Source: Actinomadura sp. WMMA1423
Lineage (GTDB): Bacteria; Actinomycetota; Actinomycetes; Streptosporangiales; Streptosporangiaceae
Reading direction: 5' to 3'
NCBI RefSeq assembly: GCF_006547145.1
Contig: NZ_CP041244.1
Coordinates: 4,402,001-4,466,000 of the forward strand
DNA: 64,000 bases
Below are positions 35,966 to 45,126 of the stretch, in pieces. Position 1 is the first letter of the stretch. Each line of letters starts with the position of its first letter. Made by a program: the position numbers and the translations under genes. The notes under the pieces are model-generated. The model did no database searches. It was not told the DNA's origin and worked only from the letters and a program-made list of their open reading frames with translations.

Positions 35966-36017
35966 CGCCGCTCCATTCGCCGGCACGCGTAAGCGATCGC
36001 GGGCGAATGGGGCGGCG
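35966..36017. terminator. Hairpin terminator between convergent genes
   Basis: Arms CGCCGCTCCATTCGCC (35966-35981) and GGCGAATGGGGCGGCG (36002-36017) pair along 16 bases with one G-T pair, followed by TTT. It serves the secreted protein gene and the convergent lipoprotein gene. Confidence 0.8.
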
Positions 36018-36050
36018 TTTCGGCGACCGGGACAAAACGGCCTTGCGGTA

Positions 36051-37082
36051 TCAGCTCCCGGTGACGCGGATCGGAGCCCAGCGGAAGGCGATGACCCTGA
36101 TCGTTCCCCTGCCCTTGGGCGGGACGTAGGAGAGCATCTCGATCCGCTCGACCGTGGTGATGGACCTCTTCATGCTGGAGCGGCCGGTGAACGGGCGGAG
36201 CAGGTCGCCCCAGTCCTTGTGCCTCCAGTTGATCCCGGCGCCCCCGCCGGCGCGGCGGAACGACTCGGTCAGCTCGATCGCCGACCAGACGAGCGCGCCG
36301 CCGGACGTGGTGCGCACCGCGTACGCCGGGGCCCTGGATCCGGAGTAGGACGCCTTGCCCACCCAGCGCTGAGCGCGGAAGGTCCTGCGGTCCTGGAGCA
36401 GGCTGCCGCGCTTCTGCTTCGCCCACGCCGGCACCGTGAACGAGCGGATGTATCCGCTCCGCGAGCCCCTGTTGATCGCGTCCGCCAGCGCGGGCGCCAC
36501 CTGGTCGGGGGCGAGGGCGAGCGAGGCGTCGGATCCCGGGACGACGTCCGGGTAGTCGGCGACGTCCACGCCCGGCGCGATCGCGCCCTTCACCGGCTTG
36601 GTGGAAAGCGGCGCGTAGGCGGCGCGCCAGGGGCCGCCCGCCTGGTCCTGGACGAACACGATGTGGTCCCGCACCGGCGGGTTCGCGCCGTTGTCGGTCA
36701 TGACGGCGAAGAACCACTTGGGATGGCCGGTGAACTTGGGGCTCGCCCCGAGGATCTGCCCGTACCTGGCCGGCTTGAACCGCAGCCTGTTCGCCTTGAA
36801 GATCCGGTACTTCGCGGTCTCCACTTGCAGCGACGATCCGGCGTACACGCCGGCGGCGCCCTTGGCGTCCAGCAGCTTGTGGACGCGGTTCGACCGGGCG
36901 GTATAGCGCACCAGGACCGGTCGCACCTGATCCTCCGTCAGCGCCGGTGCCGGCGCGGGCGGCGGGGCGCTCCCGGCGGGGGCGTCGGCCTCCCCCTTGG
37001 CCTTCCCCACGATCCCGCAGCCACCGGTCGTCATCGAGGCGGCCAGCGCGAGCGCCAGGGCGGGGCGAGCATGAGACAGCAA
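36051..37082 (-). CDS. Predicted lipoprotein of unknown function
   Basis: The product is 343 residues if started at TTG 37082, which has GGGAG 7 bases upstream; the frame is open to 37520 but that would cross the divergent permease gene. The N-terminus has a signal with possible lipobox (ALALAASMTTGGCG). The mature part is a tandem of two similar alpha-beta segments (PVLVRYTARSNRVHKLL... and APALADAINRGSRSGYI...), typical of actinobacterial lipoproteins of unknown role. No catalytic motif is seen. Confidence 0.65.
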   Translation of the reverse strand: MLSHARPALALALAASMTTGGCGIVGKAKGEADAPAGSAPPPAPAPALTEDQVRPVLVRYTARSNRVHKLLDAKGAAGVYAGSSLQVETAKYRIFKANRLRFKPARYGQILGASPKFTGHPKWFFAVMTDNGANPPVRDHIVFVQDQAGGPWRAAYAPLSTKPVKGAIAPGVDVADYPDVVPGSDASLALAPDQVAPALADAINRGSRSGYIRSFTVPAWAKQKRGSLLQDRRTFRAQRWVGKASYSGSRAPAYAVRTTSGGALVWSAIELTESFRRAGGGAGINWRHKDWGDLLRPFTGRSSMKRSITTVERIEMLSYVPPKGRGTIRVIAFRWAPIRVTGS

Positions 37083-37259
37083 GACGAACTCCCATCGGGG
37101 CGGGCCCTCCGGCCCGCTCACCAGGCTCAGCGCCGCGAAGATCGTCGCTGTCACAGCCGCCGCGAATGCCGAGATCAGGCCGGTGCCCCGCACTCGACGC
37201 GCCCGGGGCCCGCTCCCACCGGCCGACCCGGGGGAGGTTCGCGACACCGTGTTGGTATC

Positions 37260-37280
37260 TTGACGACATGATGTCGACAA
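37260..37280. promoter_or_regulatory. Operator dyad upstream of the MacB-like exporter
   Basis: Arms TTGACGACAT (37260-37269) and ATGTCGACAA (37271-37280) form a 10-base inverted repeat with one mismatch around a single G, 19 bases before the permease ATG. It is the likely target of the TetR regulator at the end of the same gene set. Confidence 0.6.
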
Positions 37281-37299
37281 AAACGCGGGCGGGGGGCTG

Positions 37300-38430
37300 A
37301 TGTTCCTCGCACTTCGCGAACTGCGGTTCGCCAAGGTCCGGTTCGGGCTGATGGGCGCCGTCGTGGGGTTGATCGCGGTTCTCATGGTCATGCTGTCCGG
37401 GCTGTCGGTGGGCCTGGTCAGGGACGGGGTGTCCGGCCTCCAGAACCTGCCGGTCACCTCCTTCGCCTTCGAGCGCGGCGTCCAGCACGACTCCGCCTTC
37501 TCCCGGAGCGTGGTGGACATGTCCGCCGTGGACGCCTGGCGGAGCCGGCCGGGCGTGGCGGAGGCGGCCCCCTACGGGAACACGCTCGTCAACACCAAGA
37601 GCGACCGGGGCGTGGACGTCGACCTCGCGCTGTTCGGGGTGGCGCCGGACTCGTTCCTGTCCCCCGAGGTGAGCGACGGCGCGCGGCTGGACGGCCCGGA
37701 CGGCATCGTCGTCAGCGCCACGGCCCTGGACGCCGGCCTGCGCATCGGCGACACGATCACGGTCGCCCGGCTCGGGACGAAGCTGCGCGTCGTCGGCGCC
37801 ACCCCGCGGCAGAACACCTTCGGACACGTCGACGTCGCCTACGTGCCCCTGCGCACCTGGCAGCTGATCAAGGCCGGCGCGGCGCCGGGCGACGCGGTGC
37901 CCGCGCACGCCGCGCAGGAGATCACCGCCGTGGCGGTGCGCGCGAAGTCCGGCGCTTCGGTCGACCTCGCCGCGGGGGACGCCGCCGCGGGCACCGAGAG
38001 CCTCACCCTGGAGGAGTCCTACGGCGCCTCGCCCGGCTACACGGCCGAGACGTCCACGCTCCAGCTCATCCAGGTGTTCCTGTACGCCATCTCCGCCCTG
38101 GTCGTGGGGGCGTTCTTCGCCGTCTGGGCGATCCAGCGCAAGCACGAGGTCGCCGTGCTGCGCGCGATGGGCGCGTCGAGAGGCTGGCTGCTGCGCGACG
38201 CGCTCACCCAGGCGTTCCTCCTCCTCGTCGCCGCCGTCGCGGCCGGCGCCGGTATCGGCGTCGCCCTCGGCTCGCTCATCACCGGCGGCGGCATGCCGTT
38301 CGCTCTCAGCGCCCCGAGCGTCACGGCCGCGGCGGCGGGGCTCGTCCTTCTCGGGCTCGTCGGCGCCGGGGCCGCCGTCGCCCGGATCGCGTCCATCGAC
38401 CCGGCCACCGCCCTCGGAGGAAACCGATGA
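37300..38430 (+). CDS. FtsX/MacB-type ABC permease
   Basis: The product has 376 residues. It has one N-terminal membrane helix (LMGAVVGLIAVLMVMLSG), a ~200-residue extracytoplasmic domain, then three helices including VFLYAISALVVGAFFAVWAI and the typical cytoplasmic RKHEVAVLRAMGASRGWLLRDAL loop. This is the topology of mechanotransmission permeases of the MacB/LolE class. The stop overlaps the ATPase start (ATGA). It probably exports a peptide, lipid or drug, or transmits force to the envelope. Confidence 0.88.
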   Translation: MFLALRELRFAKVRFGLMGAVVGLIAVLMVMLSGLSVGLVRDGVSGLQNLPVTSFAFERGVQHDSAFSRSVVDMSAVDAWRSRPGVAEAAPYGNTLVNTKSDRGVDVDLALFGVAPDSFLSPEVSDGARLDGPDGIVVSATALDAGLRIGDTITVARLGTKLRVVGATPRQNTFGHVDVAYVPLRTWQLIKAGAAPGDAVPAHAAQEITAVAVRAKSGASVDLAAGDAAAGTESLTLEESYGASPGYTAETSTLQLIQVFLYAISALVVGAFFAVWAIQRKHEVAVLRAMGASRGWLLRDALTQAFLLLVAAVAAGAGIGVALGSLITGGGMPFALSAPSVTAAAAGLVLLGLVGAGAAVARIASIDPATALGGNR

Positions 38431-39155
38431 CCGGACAGACCACGCCGACCGCCGGTCCCCGGGAGGCCGGCGCGAACGACCGGCCGGGGCTGGTCATGGA
38501 GGGCGTCTGCCTCACGCACGGAGACGGCGCCGAGACCGTCCAGGCCCTCGACGACGTCCACCTCGTGGTGCGCCCCGGGGAACTGGCCGCCATCGTCGGC
38601 CCGTCCGGCGCCGGAAAGTCGAGCCTGCTCGCCGTCGCGGGCGGGCTGGCCAGGCCGGACCGGGGCACGGTCACGCTGGCGGGGCTCGACATCACGGCCG
38701 CCGGGGCGAGGGCCAGGGCGAAGCTGCGGCGCGAGCACGTCGGGTTCGTCTTCCAGTCGGGCAACCTGGTCCCGGCGCTCACCGCCGCCGACCAGCTCCG
38801 GCTGCCCCTGCGGTTCCGGCCGCGCCGCGCGCGCTCCGGCCGCGACCCCCTCGCGCTGCTCGAGGACGTGGGGATGGCGGACAAGGCCGGCCGGCGCCCC
38901 CACCAGCTGTCCGGCGGGGAGCGGCAGCGGGTCGGGATCGCCCGCGCCCTGGTGACCGAGCCGAGCGTGCTGCTCGTGGACGAGCCCACCGCCGCCCTGG
39001 ACCGGGCGCGCAGCCACGAGATCGTCCGCCTGCTCGCCCGGGAGGCGGAGCGGTTCGGCGTCGCGGCCGTCATGGTGACCCACGATCACGACGTTCTCGA
39101 ACACTGTGACACGGTGTACGAAATGATCGACGGGCGCCTGGCCGCACTCGCCTGA
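38427..39155 (+). CDS. ABC ATPase, MacB/LolD type
   Basis: The product has 242 residues: Walker A GPSGAGKSS, Q-loop FVFQSGNLVPALTA, signature LSGGERQRVGIARAL, Walker B VLLVDEPTAALD and switch VTHDHDVLEH. It partners with the preceding permease, with which it is translationally coupled. It ends 62 bases before the TetR gene, probably the third gene of the operon. Confidence 0.92.
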   Translation: MTGQTTPTAGPREAGANDRPGLVMEGVCLTHGDGAETVQALDDVHLVVRPGELAAIVGPSGAGKSSLLAVAGGLARPDRGTVTLAGLDITAAGARARAKLRREHVGFVFQSGNLVPALTAADQLRLPLRFRPRRARSGRDPLALLEDVGMADKAGRRPHQLSGGERQRVGIARALVTEPSVLLVDEPTAALDRARSHEIVRLLAREAERFGVAAVMVTHDHDVLEHCDTVYEMIDGRLAALA

Positions 39156-39217
39156 CGTCCCGGCCGGGCGGCCCGGCGGGTCCGGCTGGTCCGGCGGGAC
39201 CGGGGAGAGGGGGCCGC

Positions 39218-39802
39218 ATGCCGAAGATCCAGGCGCCGACCGTGGCGGAGCACCGGGCCGCGCAGCGGGCCGCCCTGCTCGACGCGGCCCGCACTCTCCT
39301 GTCCGAGGAGGCTGAGCGGGCCCCGAGCCTGGCGGACGTGGCCCGCCAGGCCGGGCTCGCCCGCTCCAGCGTCTACGCCTACTTCAAGTCCCGTGACGAT
39401 CTGCTCGACGCCCTCATCGTCGACACCTTCCCGCGCTGGTCCGCCTACGTCGAAGCGCAGATGGCGAAGGCCAGGACGCCCGGCGACCGGGTCCTGGCCT
39501 ACGTCTACGCCAACATCCGGCTCGTCGCCCGCGGAGACCACGCGCTGGCCCGCGCCCTCGCGGCCACCGGCCGCACCGACACGCTGGCGAACTCCAGCCG
39601 GCTGCTCCACGACGAACTCCAGACGCCGCTCCGCGCGGCCCTGGCCGACCACGGCGCGTCCGATCCCGACCGGACGGCCGAGCTCGTCCAGTCGGTCGTC
39701 TACGCCCTGACGCGGATGATCGAGGAAGGCCTCGCCGAACGCGCGGCACGCCGGCTCGCCCACGAACTGCTCGCGCCCTACCTGCGCTCCGCGACGCCGT
39801 GA
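39218..39802 (+). CDS. TetR/AcrR repressor of the exporter operon
   Basis: The product has 194 residues. The HTH LSEEAERAPSLADVARQAGLARSSVYAYFKSRDDLLDALI is followed by a helical ligand domain. It lies downstream of the permease and ATPase genes and probably autoregulates the operon through the dyad at 37260. It is convergent with another TetR gene, with stops 29 bases apart. Confidence 0.88.
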   Translation: MPKIQAPTVAEHRAAQRAALLDAARTLLSEEAERAPSLADVARQAGLARSSVYAYFKSRDDLLDALIVDTFPRWSAYVEAQMAKARTPGDRVLAYVYANIRLVARGDHALARALAATGRTDTLANSSRLLHDELQTPLRAALADHGASDPDRTAELVQSVVYALTRMIEEGLAERAARRLAHELLAPYLRSATP

Positions 39803-39831
39803 CCGGAAGGCTCCCGGCGGCCGGAGCGGCC

Positions 39832-40428
39832 CTAGGGAGCGGCCGGAGTCGTCAGGCGGTCCATGAGCAGGTGCATGCAGCTGCGGAACCAGGCCAGGGC
39901 AGCCGGATCCGTGGCATCGACCCTCCCGTGGCCGCGGGCGAACACGCCCGAACTGATGAAGCCGTACACGCACCAGACCATCGGAGACAGGACGAAGTAG
40001 GGATCGACGTCGGGGGGAACCGCGTCGCGGATCCGGCGGGTGCACATCCGGAGGAGGGGACGCTGGTAGCGGTCCTCCAGATCGGGCAGGTCGAGGGCAT
40101 CGGCCTCCCAGCGGTGCATCCACACCGCATGGATGAGCGGGTGCGAGACGTGGTAGTCGATGTAGGCGTCCAGGATCTGGTGAAGGGCGACGCGGGCGGA
40201 GCCGGTCGTGTCGACCGCCTCCCGGAGCGTCGCGTACTCGTCCTCGTAGGCGCGCTGCATGATGTCGACGTAAAGCTCGCGCTTGCTGCCGACCAGGTCG
40301 GTGATCCGCGCGGCCGGAACGCCCGCGGCGTCCGCGATGAGCCGCAGGTTCGTCTCGTCGTATCCCAGTGCGGCGAAGAGCCGGGTCCCCGCCTCGAAGA
40401 CCCTGTCGCGCGCCGCGACATCGTCCAT
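39832..40428 (-). CDS. TetR-family regulator
   Basis: The product is 198 residues from ATG 40428 (GTG 40437 is possible). The HTH is VFEAGTRLFAALGYDETNLRLIADAAGVPAARITDLVGSKRELYV. The ligand domain carries a bulky aromatic/His patch (DYHVSHPLIHAVWMHRW). It is divergent from the PPK2 gene across a small inverted repeat, so it may control both. Confidence 0.85.
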   Translation of the reverse strand: MDDVAARDRVFEAGTRLFAALGYDETNLRLIADAAGVPAARITDLVGSKRELYVDIMQRAYEDEYATLREAVDTTGSARVALHQILDAYIDYHVSHPLIHAVWMHRWEADALDLPDLEDRYQRPLLRMCTRRIRDAVPPDVDPYFVLSPMVWCVYGFISSGVFARGHGRVDATDPAALAWFRSCMHLLMDRLTTPAAP

Positions 40429-40519
40429 GCCCTTCACGCTAAGGCGGTCCACCCGGCATTCCTCCACCCTTCGAAGTAAAAACACCCGAAATAGCATTGA
40501 ATGCCCGGAACAGGATCGA

Positions 40520-40537
40520 GAGCCGGCATGCCGTCTC
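40520..40537. promoter_or_regulatory. Operator-like dyad between tetR and ppk2
   Basis: GAGCCGGCA-TGCCGTCTC is an 18-base dyad with one mismatched pair, centred on CATG, in the 160-base divergent gap. It is suited to a TetR dimer. Confidence 0.4.
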
Positions 40538-40588
40538 CGGCCGGCCTCTTGGCACGACAGGGCGTGGCGGATGGGTAAGGATCTCCCC

Positions 40589-41392
40589 ATGAGCAAGGTC
40601 GAGCGCCTGCCCCGGAAGGTGTACGAGCCGGAGCTGGCCCGCCTCCAGGCGGAGTTGGTGAAGCTGCAGGAATGGGTGCGCACCGAGGGCGCCCGCGTCG
40701 TCGTGGTCTTCGAGGGACGGGACGCGGCCGGCAAGGGGAGCACGATCAAACGGGTCACCGAGTACCTGAACCCCCGCGTGGCCCGGATCGTCGCGCTGCC
40801 CGTGCCGACCGACCGCGAGCGCGGCCAGTGGTACTTCCAGCGCTACACCGAGCACCTCCCCGCCGCCGGCGAGATCGTGCTGTTCGACCGCTCCTGGTAC
40901 AACCGGGCGGGCGTCGAGCGGGTCATGGGCTTCTGCTCCAAGCAGGAGTACACGCGCTTCCTCCACCAGTGCCCCATCTTCGAGCGGCTGCTCGTCGAGG
41001 ACGGGATCCTGCTGCGCAAGTACTGGTTCTCGGTGAGCGACGCCGAGCAGGAGCGCCGCTTCCGCAGCCGGCTCGAGGACCCGATGCGGCGGTGGAAGCT
41101 GTCGCCGATGGACCTGGAGTCCATCACCCGCTGGGAGGACTACTCCCGCGCCAAGGACGAGATGTTCGTGCACACCGACATCCCCGAGGCGCCCTGGTAC
41201 GTCGTGGACAGCGACGACAAGCGCCGCGCACGGATCAACATGATCGCCCACCTGCTGTCGACGATCCCCTACCGCACCGTGGAACCCCCGCGGCTGCCAC
41301 TGCCCGAGCGACCGCCCCCGAAGGGCTACGAGCGGCCGCCGCGCGACATGCAGACCTACGTCCCCGACCACTCCGCGACCCTGCTCCGCTGA
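40589..41392 (+). CDS. ppk2: Polyphosphate kinase 2 (PPK2)
   Basis: The product is 267 residues from ATG 40589 (AAGGA at 40577-40581); the alternative ATG 40571 lacks a good site. Motifs include Walker A FEGRDAAGKGSTIK, lid ALPVPTDRERGQWYFQRY, Walker B VLFDRSWYNRAGVERVMGF and MDLESITRWEDYSRAKDEM. It transfers phosphate between polyphosphate and nucleotides (class I type by length, mainly diphosphates; class inferred). It has a Pro-rich C-terminal tail. The divergent TetR gene may regulate it. Confidence 0.93.
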   Translation: MSKVERLPRKVYEPELARLQAELVKLQEWVRTEGARVVVVFEGRDAAGKGSTIKRVTEYLNPRVARIVALPVPTDRERGQWYFQRYTEHLPAAGEIVLFDRSWYNRAGVERVMGFCSKQEYTRFLHQCPIFERLLVEDGILLRKYWFSVSDAEQERRFRSRLEDPMRRWKLSPMDLESITRWEDYSRAKDEMFVHTDIPEAPWYVVDSDDKRRARINMIAHLLSTIPYRTVEPPRLPLPERPPPKGYERPPRDMQTYVPDHSATLLR

Positions 41393-41438
41393 CACCGCCC
41401 GCGGCCGGGCGGTCAACGCCGCCGCGGACGCGCGGCGG

Positions 41439-41530
41439 TCAGACGCCGGGTTCGGCCGCCCGCGCGCCGGAGCGCCGCCGCAGCAGCACCGCGATGATCA
41501 GGACCGCGCACAGCACCCCGGGACCGCAGT
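41439..41530 (-). pseudogene. Possible membrane-protein C-terminal remnant
   Basis: On the minus strand, GVLCAVLIIAVLLRRRSGAR ending at a TGA (41439-41441) looks like the last helix and basic tail of a membrane protein. There is no start or upstream part. The rest of the 41393-41663 gap shows nothing recognisable. Confidence 0.25.
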
Positions 41531-41663
41531 GGACTCACTCTCGGCATCGGAGAGCGGCGGTGCGGGCCCCCCGCGCACCGGACGGCTCCCCTGCGGCTCC
41601 CGTTCGCGGGGAGCCCGCCCCGGCCAACGCTCCCCGGACGTCCGAGGCGGTTAGCATCACCGC

Positions 41664-42413
41664 ATGCCGTTGACCGCCGCCGGGCGCTTCGCCGCTTACG
41701 GCGCCTCGCACTGGGCGGCGCTCGGGCTGTTCGCGGTCGGCTGCGCGGGCCTGGTGGCCGTCGGCCGCGCCCAGCGGGCGGAGGCGGAGCCGGGCACGGG
41801 GTTCGGCGGCCAGGCGCGGGGCTTCGGCAGGGCGTACGCGCTGGCGGTCGTGTACGTGATGATCGGCACCCAGGTCCACGCCCTGCTCCCCGGGCAGTGG
41901 CGGATCGGCGGTTCGCTGCCCCTCCAGCTGTGCGACGTGGCGTGGCCGGCCGCGGTCGGCGCGCTGTGGACGCTCGGCCGGCGCTGGTTCGCGCTGACCT
42001 ACTACTGGGGGCTCACCCTGTCGGTGCAGGGACTGCTCACACCGGCGCTCAACGGCGCGGACTATCCCGGCATCGACTACCTCGGCTTCTTCGGCATGCA
42101 CCTGATGATCGTGTGGGCCGCGGTGTACCTGACCTGGGGACTCGGGATGCGGCCGGACTGGGGCGACTACGGGTTCGCGGTCGCCGTCACCGTGGCGTGG
42201 GCCGTCGCCACGTTCGTCTTCAACCTGAGCGCGGGGACGAACTACGGGTACCTCAACGACAAGCCCGGCACCGGCTCGGTCCTGGACCTGATGGGCCCCT
42301 GGCCCTGGTACGTGCTGGTCGAGACGGTGGTCATCCTGCTCGGCTGGGCCCTGATCACCTGGCCCTGGACCCGCGCGAACCGTCCGCCCGAGCCGGCGGG
42401 TCAGCGGCCGTAG
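41664..42413 (+). CDS. YwaF-like TIGR02206 family integral membrane protein
   Basis: The product has 249 residues with about six to seven helices. Family hallmarks are LPLQLCDVAWPAAVGALWT, YYWGLTLSVQGLLTPAL, GFFGMHLMIVWAAVYLTWG and TNYGYLNDKPGTGSVLDLMGPWPWYVL. The function is unknown. It overlaps the convergent DHFR-like gene by 13 bases. Confidence 0.85.
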   Translation: MPLTAAGRFAAYGASHWAALGLFAVGCAGLVAVGRAQRAEAEPGTGFGGQARGFGRAYALAVVYVMIGTQVHALLPGQWRIGGSLPLQLCDVAWPAAVGALWTLGRRWFALTYYWGLTLSVQGLLTPALNGADYPGIDYLGFFGMHLMIVWAAVYLTWGLGMRPDWGDYGFAVAVTVAWAVATFVFNLSAGTNYGYLNDKPGTGSVLDLMGPWPWYVLVETVVILLGWALITWPWTRANRPPEPAGQRP

Positions 42414-42931
42414 TCCAGGAAGAGCGTTCCGTTCTTTCCCCTTTCGACCTCGGACAGCTTCCACGACTGGACGCCGTCGCCCTCGAAGACGCGCCTGCCC
42501 TGCCCGACCACTGAGGGGGCGACGACCAGCCGGAGCTCGTCGACGAGACGGGCCCTCAGCAGCGAGCGGGCCAGTTCGATGCTGCCGTGGATGCCGATGT
42601 CGCGGCCTGGCTCCTGCTTCAAGGCGGTGACGTAGTCGTGCACGTCAGTGGTGACACGGGTGGAGTTCGTCCATTCCCGGCTGAGCGCGCTGGAGGTGAC
42701 GACGTGCTTGCGGGTGCCGTTGATGAAGTCGGCGAACGGCTGGAAGTCCGACGCGGGCCAGTGCCCGACCCAGTATTCGTACGTCCCGCGCCCCAGCAGG
42801 ACGGCGTCCTGGGCGGCTATGACCCTGCCGAGGTAGTCGACCAGCCGGGTGCCCTCGTCGACGAACCAGTCGCCGTCCTCGTAGGCGATCCCGTCCAGCG
42901 ACATCAGGTGGTAGAGCACGACCTTGCGCAT
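42401..42931 (-). CDS. Dihydrofolate reductase/RibD C-terminal family protein
   Basis: The product has 176 residues: RKVVLYHLMSLDGIAYEDGDWF, AVLLGRGTYEYW, IGIHGSIELARSLLRARLVDELRLVVAPSVVGQGRRVF. This is the YwjB/YyaP class of small DHFR-fold proteins, likely NADPH-dependent with unknown substrate, and not the housekeeping FolA. The downstream stop overlaps the convergent membrane gene. A small unknown gene lies 42 bases upstream on the same strand. Confidence 0.85.
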   Translation of the reverse strand: MRKVVLYHLMSLDGIAYEDGDWFVDEGTRLVDYLGRVIAAQDAVLLGRGTYEYWVGHWPASDFQPFADFINGTRKHVVTSSALSREWTNSTRVTTDVHDYVTALKQEPGRDIGIHGSIELARSLLRARLVDELRLVVAPSVVGQGRRVFEGDGVQSWKLSEVERGKNGTLFLDYGR

Positions 42932-42973
42932 GTGGTTCTCCTGGTGATCGATCAGTGGGGCGGCCCGGCGCCG

Positions 42974-43195
42974 CTACTTCTTGACGGGGTCGGAGCCCGC
43001 TCGCTTGACGATCTGGTCGCCCGGGTTCAGCGAGTTCCAGAGGGAGCCGCCGACGCGGATCTTCTTGCTCCGGCCGTCGGTGAAGGTGACCTTGAGGTAG
43101 TGGTAGAGATTCGACCCGTCCGGCATGTTGCGGGACTTGGCGGTGACGACGCCTTCCCACGCCTCGTCCTCGCGCACCCGCCGTGACCTGAACAT
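42974..43195 (-). CDS. Small conserved hypothetical protein
   Basis: The product has 73 residues: a charged N-terminus (MFRSRRVREDEAWEG), then a beta-rich core (VVTAKSRNMPDGSNLYHYLKVTFTDGRSKKIRVGG, SLNPGDQIVKRAG) resembling a small barrel. It is probably cotranscribed with the DHFR-like gene 42 bases downstream. The function is unknown. Confidence 0.65.
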   Translation of the reverse strand: MFRSRRVREDEAWEGVVTAKSRNMPDGSNLYHYLKVTFTDGRSKKIRVGGSLWNSLNPGDQIVKRAGSDPVKK

Positions 43196-43300
43196 ATGGC
43201 TCGCCTGCCCTCGGTGATGGCGTTCTCACTTCTCGTGACCAGGCTAGGCGGCGCGGGGGAGGTGGGCCTCGGCCGCGTGACGGGTCTTGCGGATGCGACT

Positions 43301-43966
43301 TCAGGCTGGGGGGCGGGGCCGGACGATACCGAGGTCGTAGGCCATCACGACGGCGTGGACGCGGTCGCGGGCACCGAGCTTGCGCAGGACGGCCGAGACG
43401 TGGGCCTTCACGGTCGCCTCGGCGAGGCCCAGATGCCCGGCGATCTCGGCGTTGGAGGCGGCCCGCGCGACCAGCGCGAGCACCTCCGCCTCGCGGCCGG
43501 TCAGTTCGGCCAGCCGTTCGGGCCGGACGGGCACGCTCGGCTGGACGGCCACGAACCGGTCGAGGAGCCGGCGCGTCGCGGTCGGGGCGAGCAGCGCCTC
43601 GCCCCGGGCGACCACCCTGACGGCGTCGGCCAGTTCCGGCGGGCGCACGGACTTGAGCAGGAAGCCGCTCGCCCCGGCCCGGAGCGCGGCGTAGAGCGGC
43701 TCGTCGAGGTCGAACGTGGTCAGGATGACGACCTTGGGCGGGTCGGCGCCGGCGGTGATCAGCCGGGTCGCGGCGATGCCGTCGGTGCCGGGCATCCGCA
43801 CGTCCATCAGGACGACGTCGGGGCGAAGGCGGGCGGCCTCCCGGACGGCCTCCTCGCCGTCGCCCGCCTCGCCGACGACCTCCAGGTCGTCCCGGGCGTC
43901 GATGATCATGCAGAACCCGGCGCGGACCAGGTCCTGGTCGTCGGCGACGAGCACCTTGATGGTCAC
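43301..43966 (-). CDS. NarL/FixJ-family response regulator
   Basis: The product is 221 residues from GTG 43966. The receiver domain (VLVADDQDLVRAGF, phosphoacceptor in VVLMDVRMPG, Lys in FLLKSVRP) is followed by a LuxR HTH (LTGREAEVLALVARAASNAEIAGHLGLAEATVKAHV). The start overlaps the kinase stop (GTGA), so the pair is co-translated. Confidence 0.92.
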   Translation of the reverse strand: MTIKVLVADDQDLVRAGFCMIIDARDDLEVVGEAGDGEEAVREAARLRPDVVLMDVRMPGTDGIAATRLITAGADPPKVVILTTFDLDEPLYAALRAGASGFLLKSVRPPELADAVRVVARGEALLAPTATRRLLDRFVAVQPSVPVRPERLAELTGREAEVLALVARAASNAEIAGHLGLAEATVKAHVSAVLRKLGARDRVHAVVMAYDLGIVRPRPPA

Positions 43967-45105
43967 GGCCCCTCCAGGGGCAGCCGGGCACGGACCCGGA
44001 ACCCGCCGGCCGGATCGGGTCCCGCTACGAGCGATCCACCCACGAGCGAGGCGCGTTCGCGCATCCCGGCGATGCCCTGCCCCGTCCCCGGTCCGGTCAG
44101 GCGCCCGCCGCCGGCGCCGTCGTCGCGGACGTCGATGGTGAGTTCGCGGTCGGTGGCGGCGACGGTGATCTCGGTGGTGCGGGCACGGGCATGGCGCAGG
44201 GTGTTGGTGAGCGACTCCTGCACGATCCGGTAGGCCGACAGTTCGACTCCGGGGGGCAGCGTCCGGTCGTCCAGGCCCTCGGCGCGGAGCGTCACGCGCA
44301 GTCCGGCCGCGGCCAGGGGCCCGGTCAGCCCGTCGAGGTCGGCGAGGCCGGGCTGGGGCTCCGCGGCGGCCTCGGCGCCGGGTGCGGGCTCGCCGTCCAG
44401 GGAGCGGACGGTGCGCAGCAACGCGTGCAACTCGGTGAGCGCCCGCCTTCCGGAGCCCTCCAGGCCGCGCAGGGCCTGGCGGGCCTTGTCCGGGTCGGCG
44501 TCGAACACGTCGTCCGCCGCGGCGGCCTGGACGACCATGACCGAGACCGTGTGAGCGAGGACGTCGTGAAGTTCGCGGGCGATGCGGGCCCGCTCCTGCA
44601 GGACGGCGCGCCGCGCCTCGGCCTGGCGGCGGGCGGAGCGGGCCCTCCCCAGCGCTCCCCAACTCCAGGCCAGCAGGGCGGCGGCCATCCACAGCAGGGT
44701 GTAACGCGGCTCCCCGGACGTCCACGGCAGGACGACGGCCAGCGCCAGCGCGCCGGCCAGGCCCCACAGGGAACTGCGGGCGGGACGGAGCCACGCGAAC
44801 GTGCTCACCACCATCAGCGCGATCCCCGGCCCGACGTCCGGATAAAGGAACTGGATCCCACCCCCGGCCAGCAGCACAGCGGCGGTCACCGCGCCAGGCC
44901 GCTCGCCCATCCACCAGACGGCCCCCGCCTGGACGAGCACAAGGGCGACCAGGACGGCCCGTCCCGGACCCCCGGGGAGACCGTGGGGCGTGAGGAACGC
45001 CAGCGGCGCCGACAGGAGCAGCGCGCACCCGACCAGGAGCGTGCGCCACCGCGGTGACAGCGTCGCCTCGAACCGGTCCGGCACGATGCCCGACGCTAGC
45101 AGCAC
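43963..45105 (-). CDS. DesK-like histidine kinase
   Basis: The product has 380 residues with several N-terminal membrane helices. The HisKA_3 box ARIARELHDVLAHTVSVMVVQ has phospho-His in ELHD, and an HATPase_c domain (IVQESLTNTLRHA, VRDDGAGGG, GQGIAGMRER) follows. It phosphorylates the regulator encoded just downstream. The stimulus is unknown; the membrane part lacks a large external domain. Confidence 0.9.
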   Translation of the reverse strand: MLLASGIVPDRFEATLSPRWRTLLVGCALLLSAPLAFLTPHGLPGGPGRAVLVALVLVQAGAVWWMGERPGAVTAAVLLAGGGIQFLYPDVGPGIALMVVSTFAWLRPARSSLWGLAGALALAVVLPWTSGEPRYTLLWMAAALLAWSWGALGRARSARRQAEARRAVLQERARIARELHDVLAHTVSVMVVQAAAADDVFDADPDKARQALRGLEGSGRRALTELHALLRTVRSLDGEPAPGAEAAAEPQPGLADLDGLTGPLAAAGLRVTLRAEGLDDRTLPPGVELSAYRIVQESLTNTLRHARARTTEITVAATDRELTIDVRDDGAGGGRLTGPGTGQGIAGMRERASLVGGSLVAGPDPAGGFRVRARLPLEGP

Positions 45106-45126
45106 CCTCCACGGACCGGCGGCGCG

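Noticed and set aside
33928..38145. 1405-codon open frame on the minus strand
   Set aside because: It is antisense or out of frame to well-supported genes (CoA transferase, secreted protein, lipoprotein, permease) and has Arg/Gly/Pro-rich composition typical of GC-driven shadow frames.
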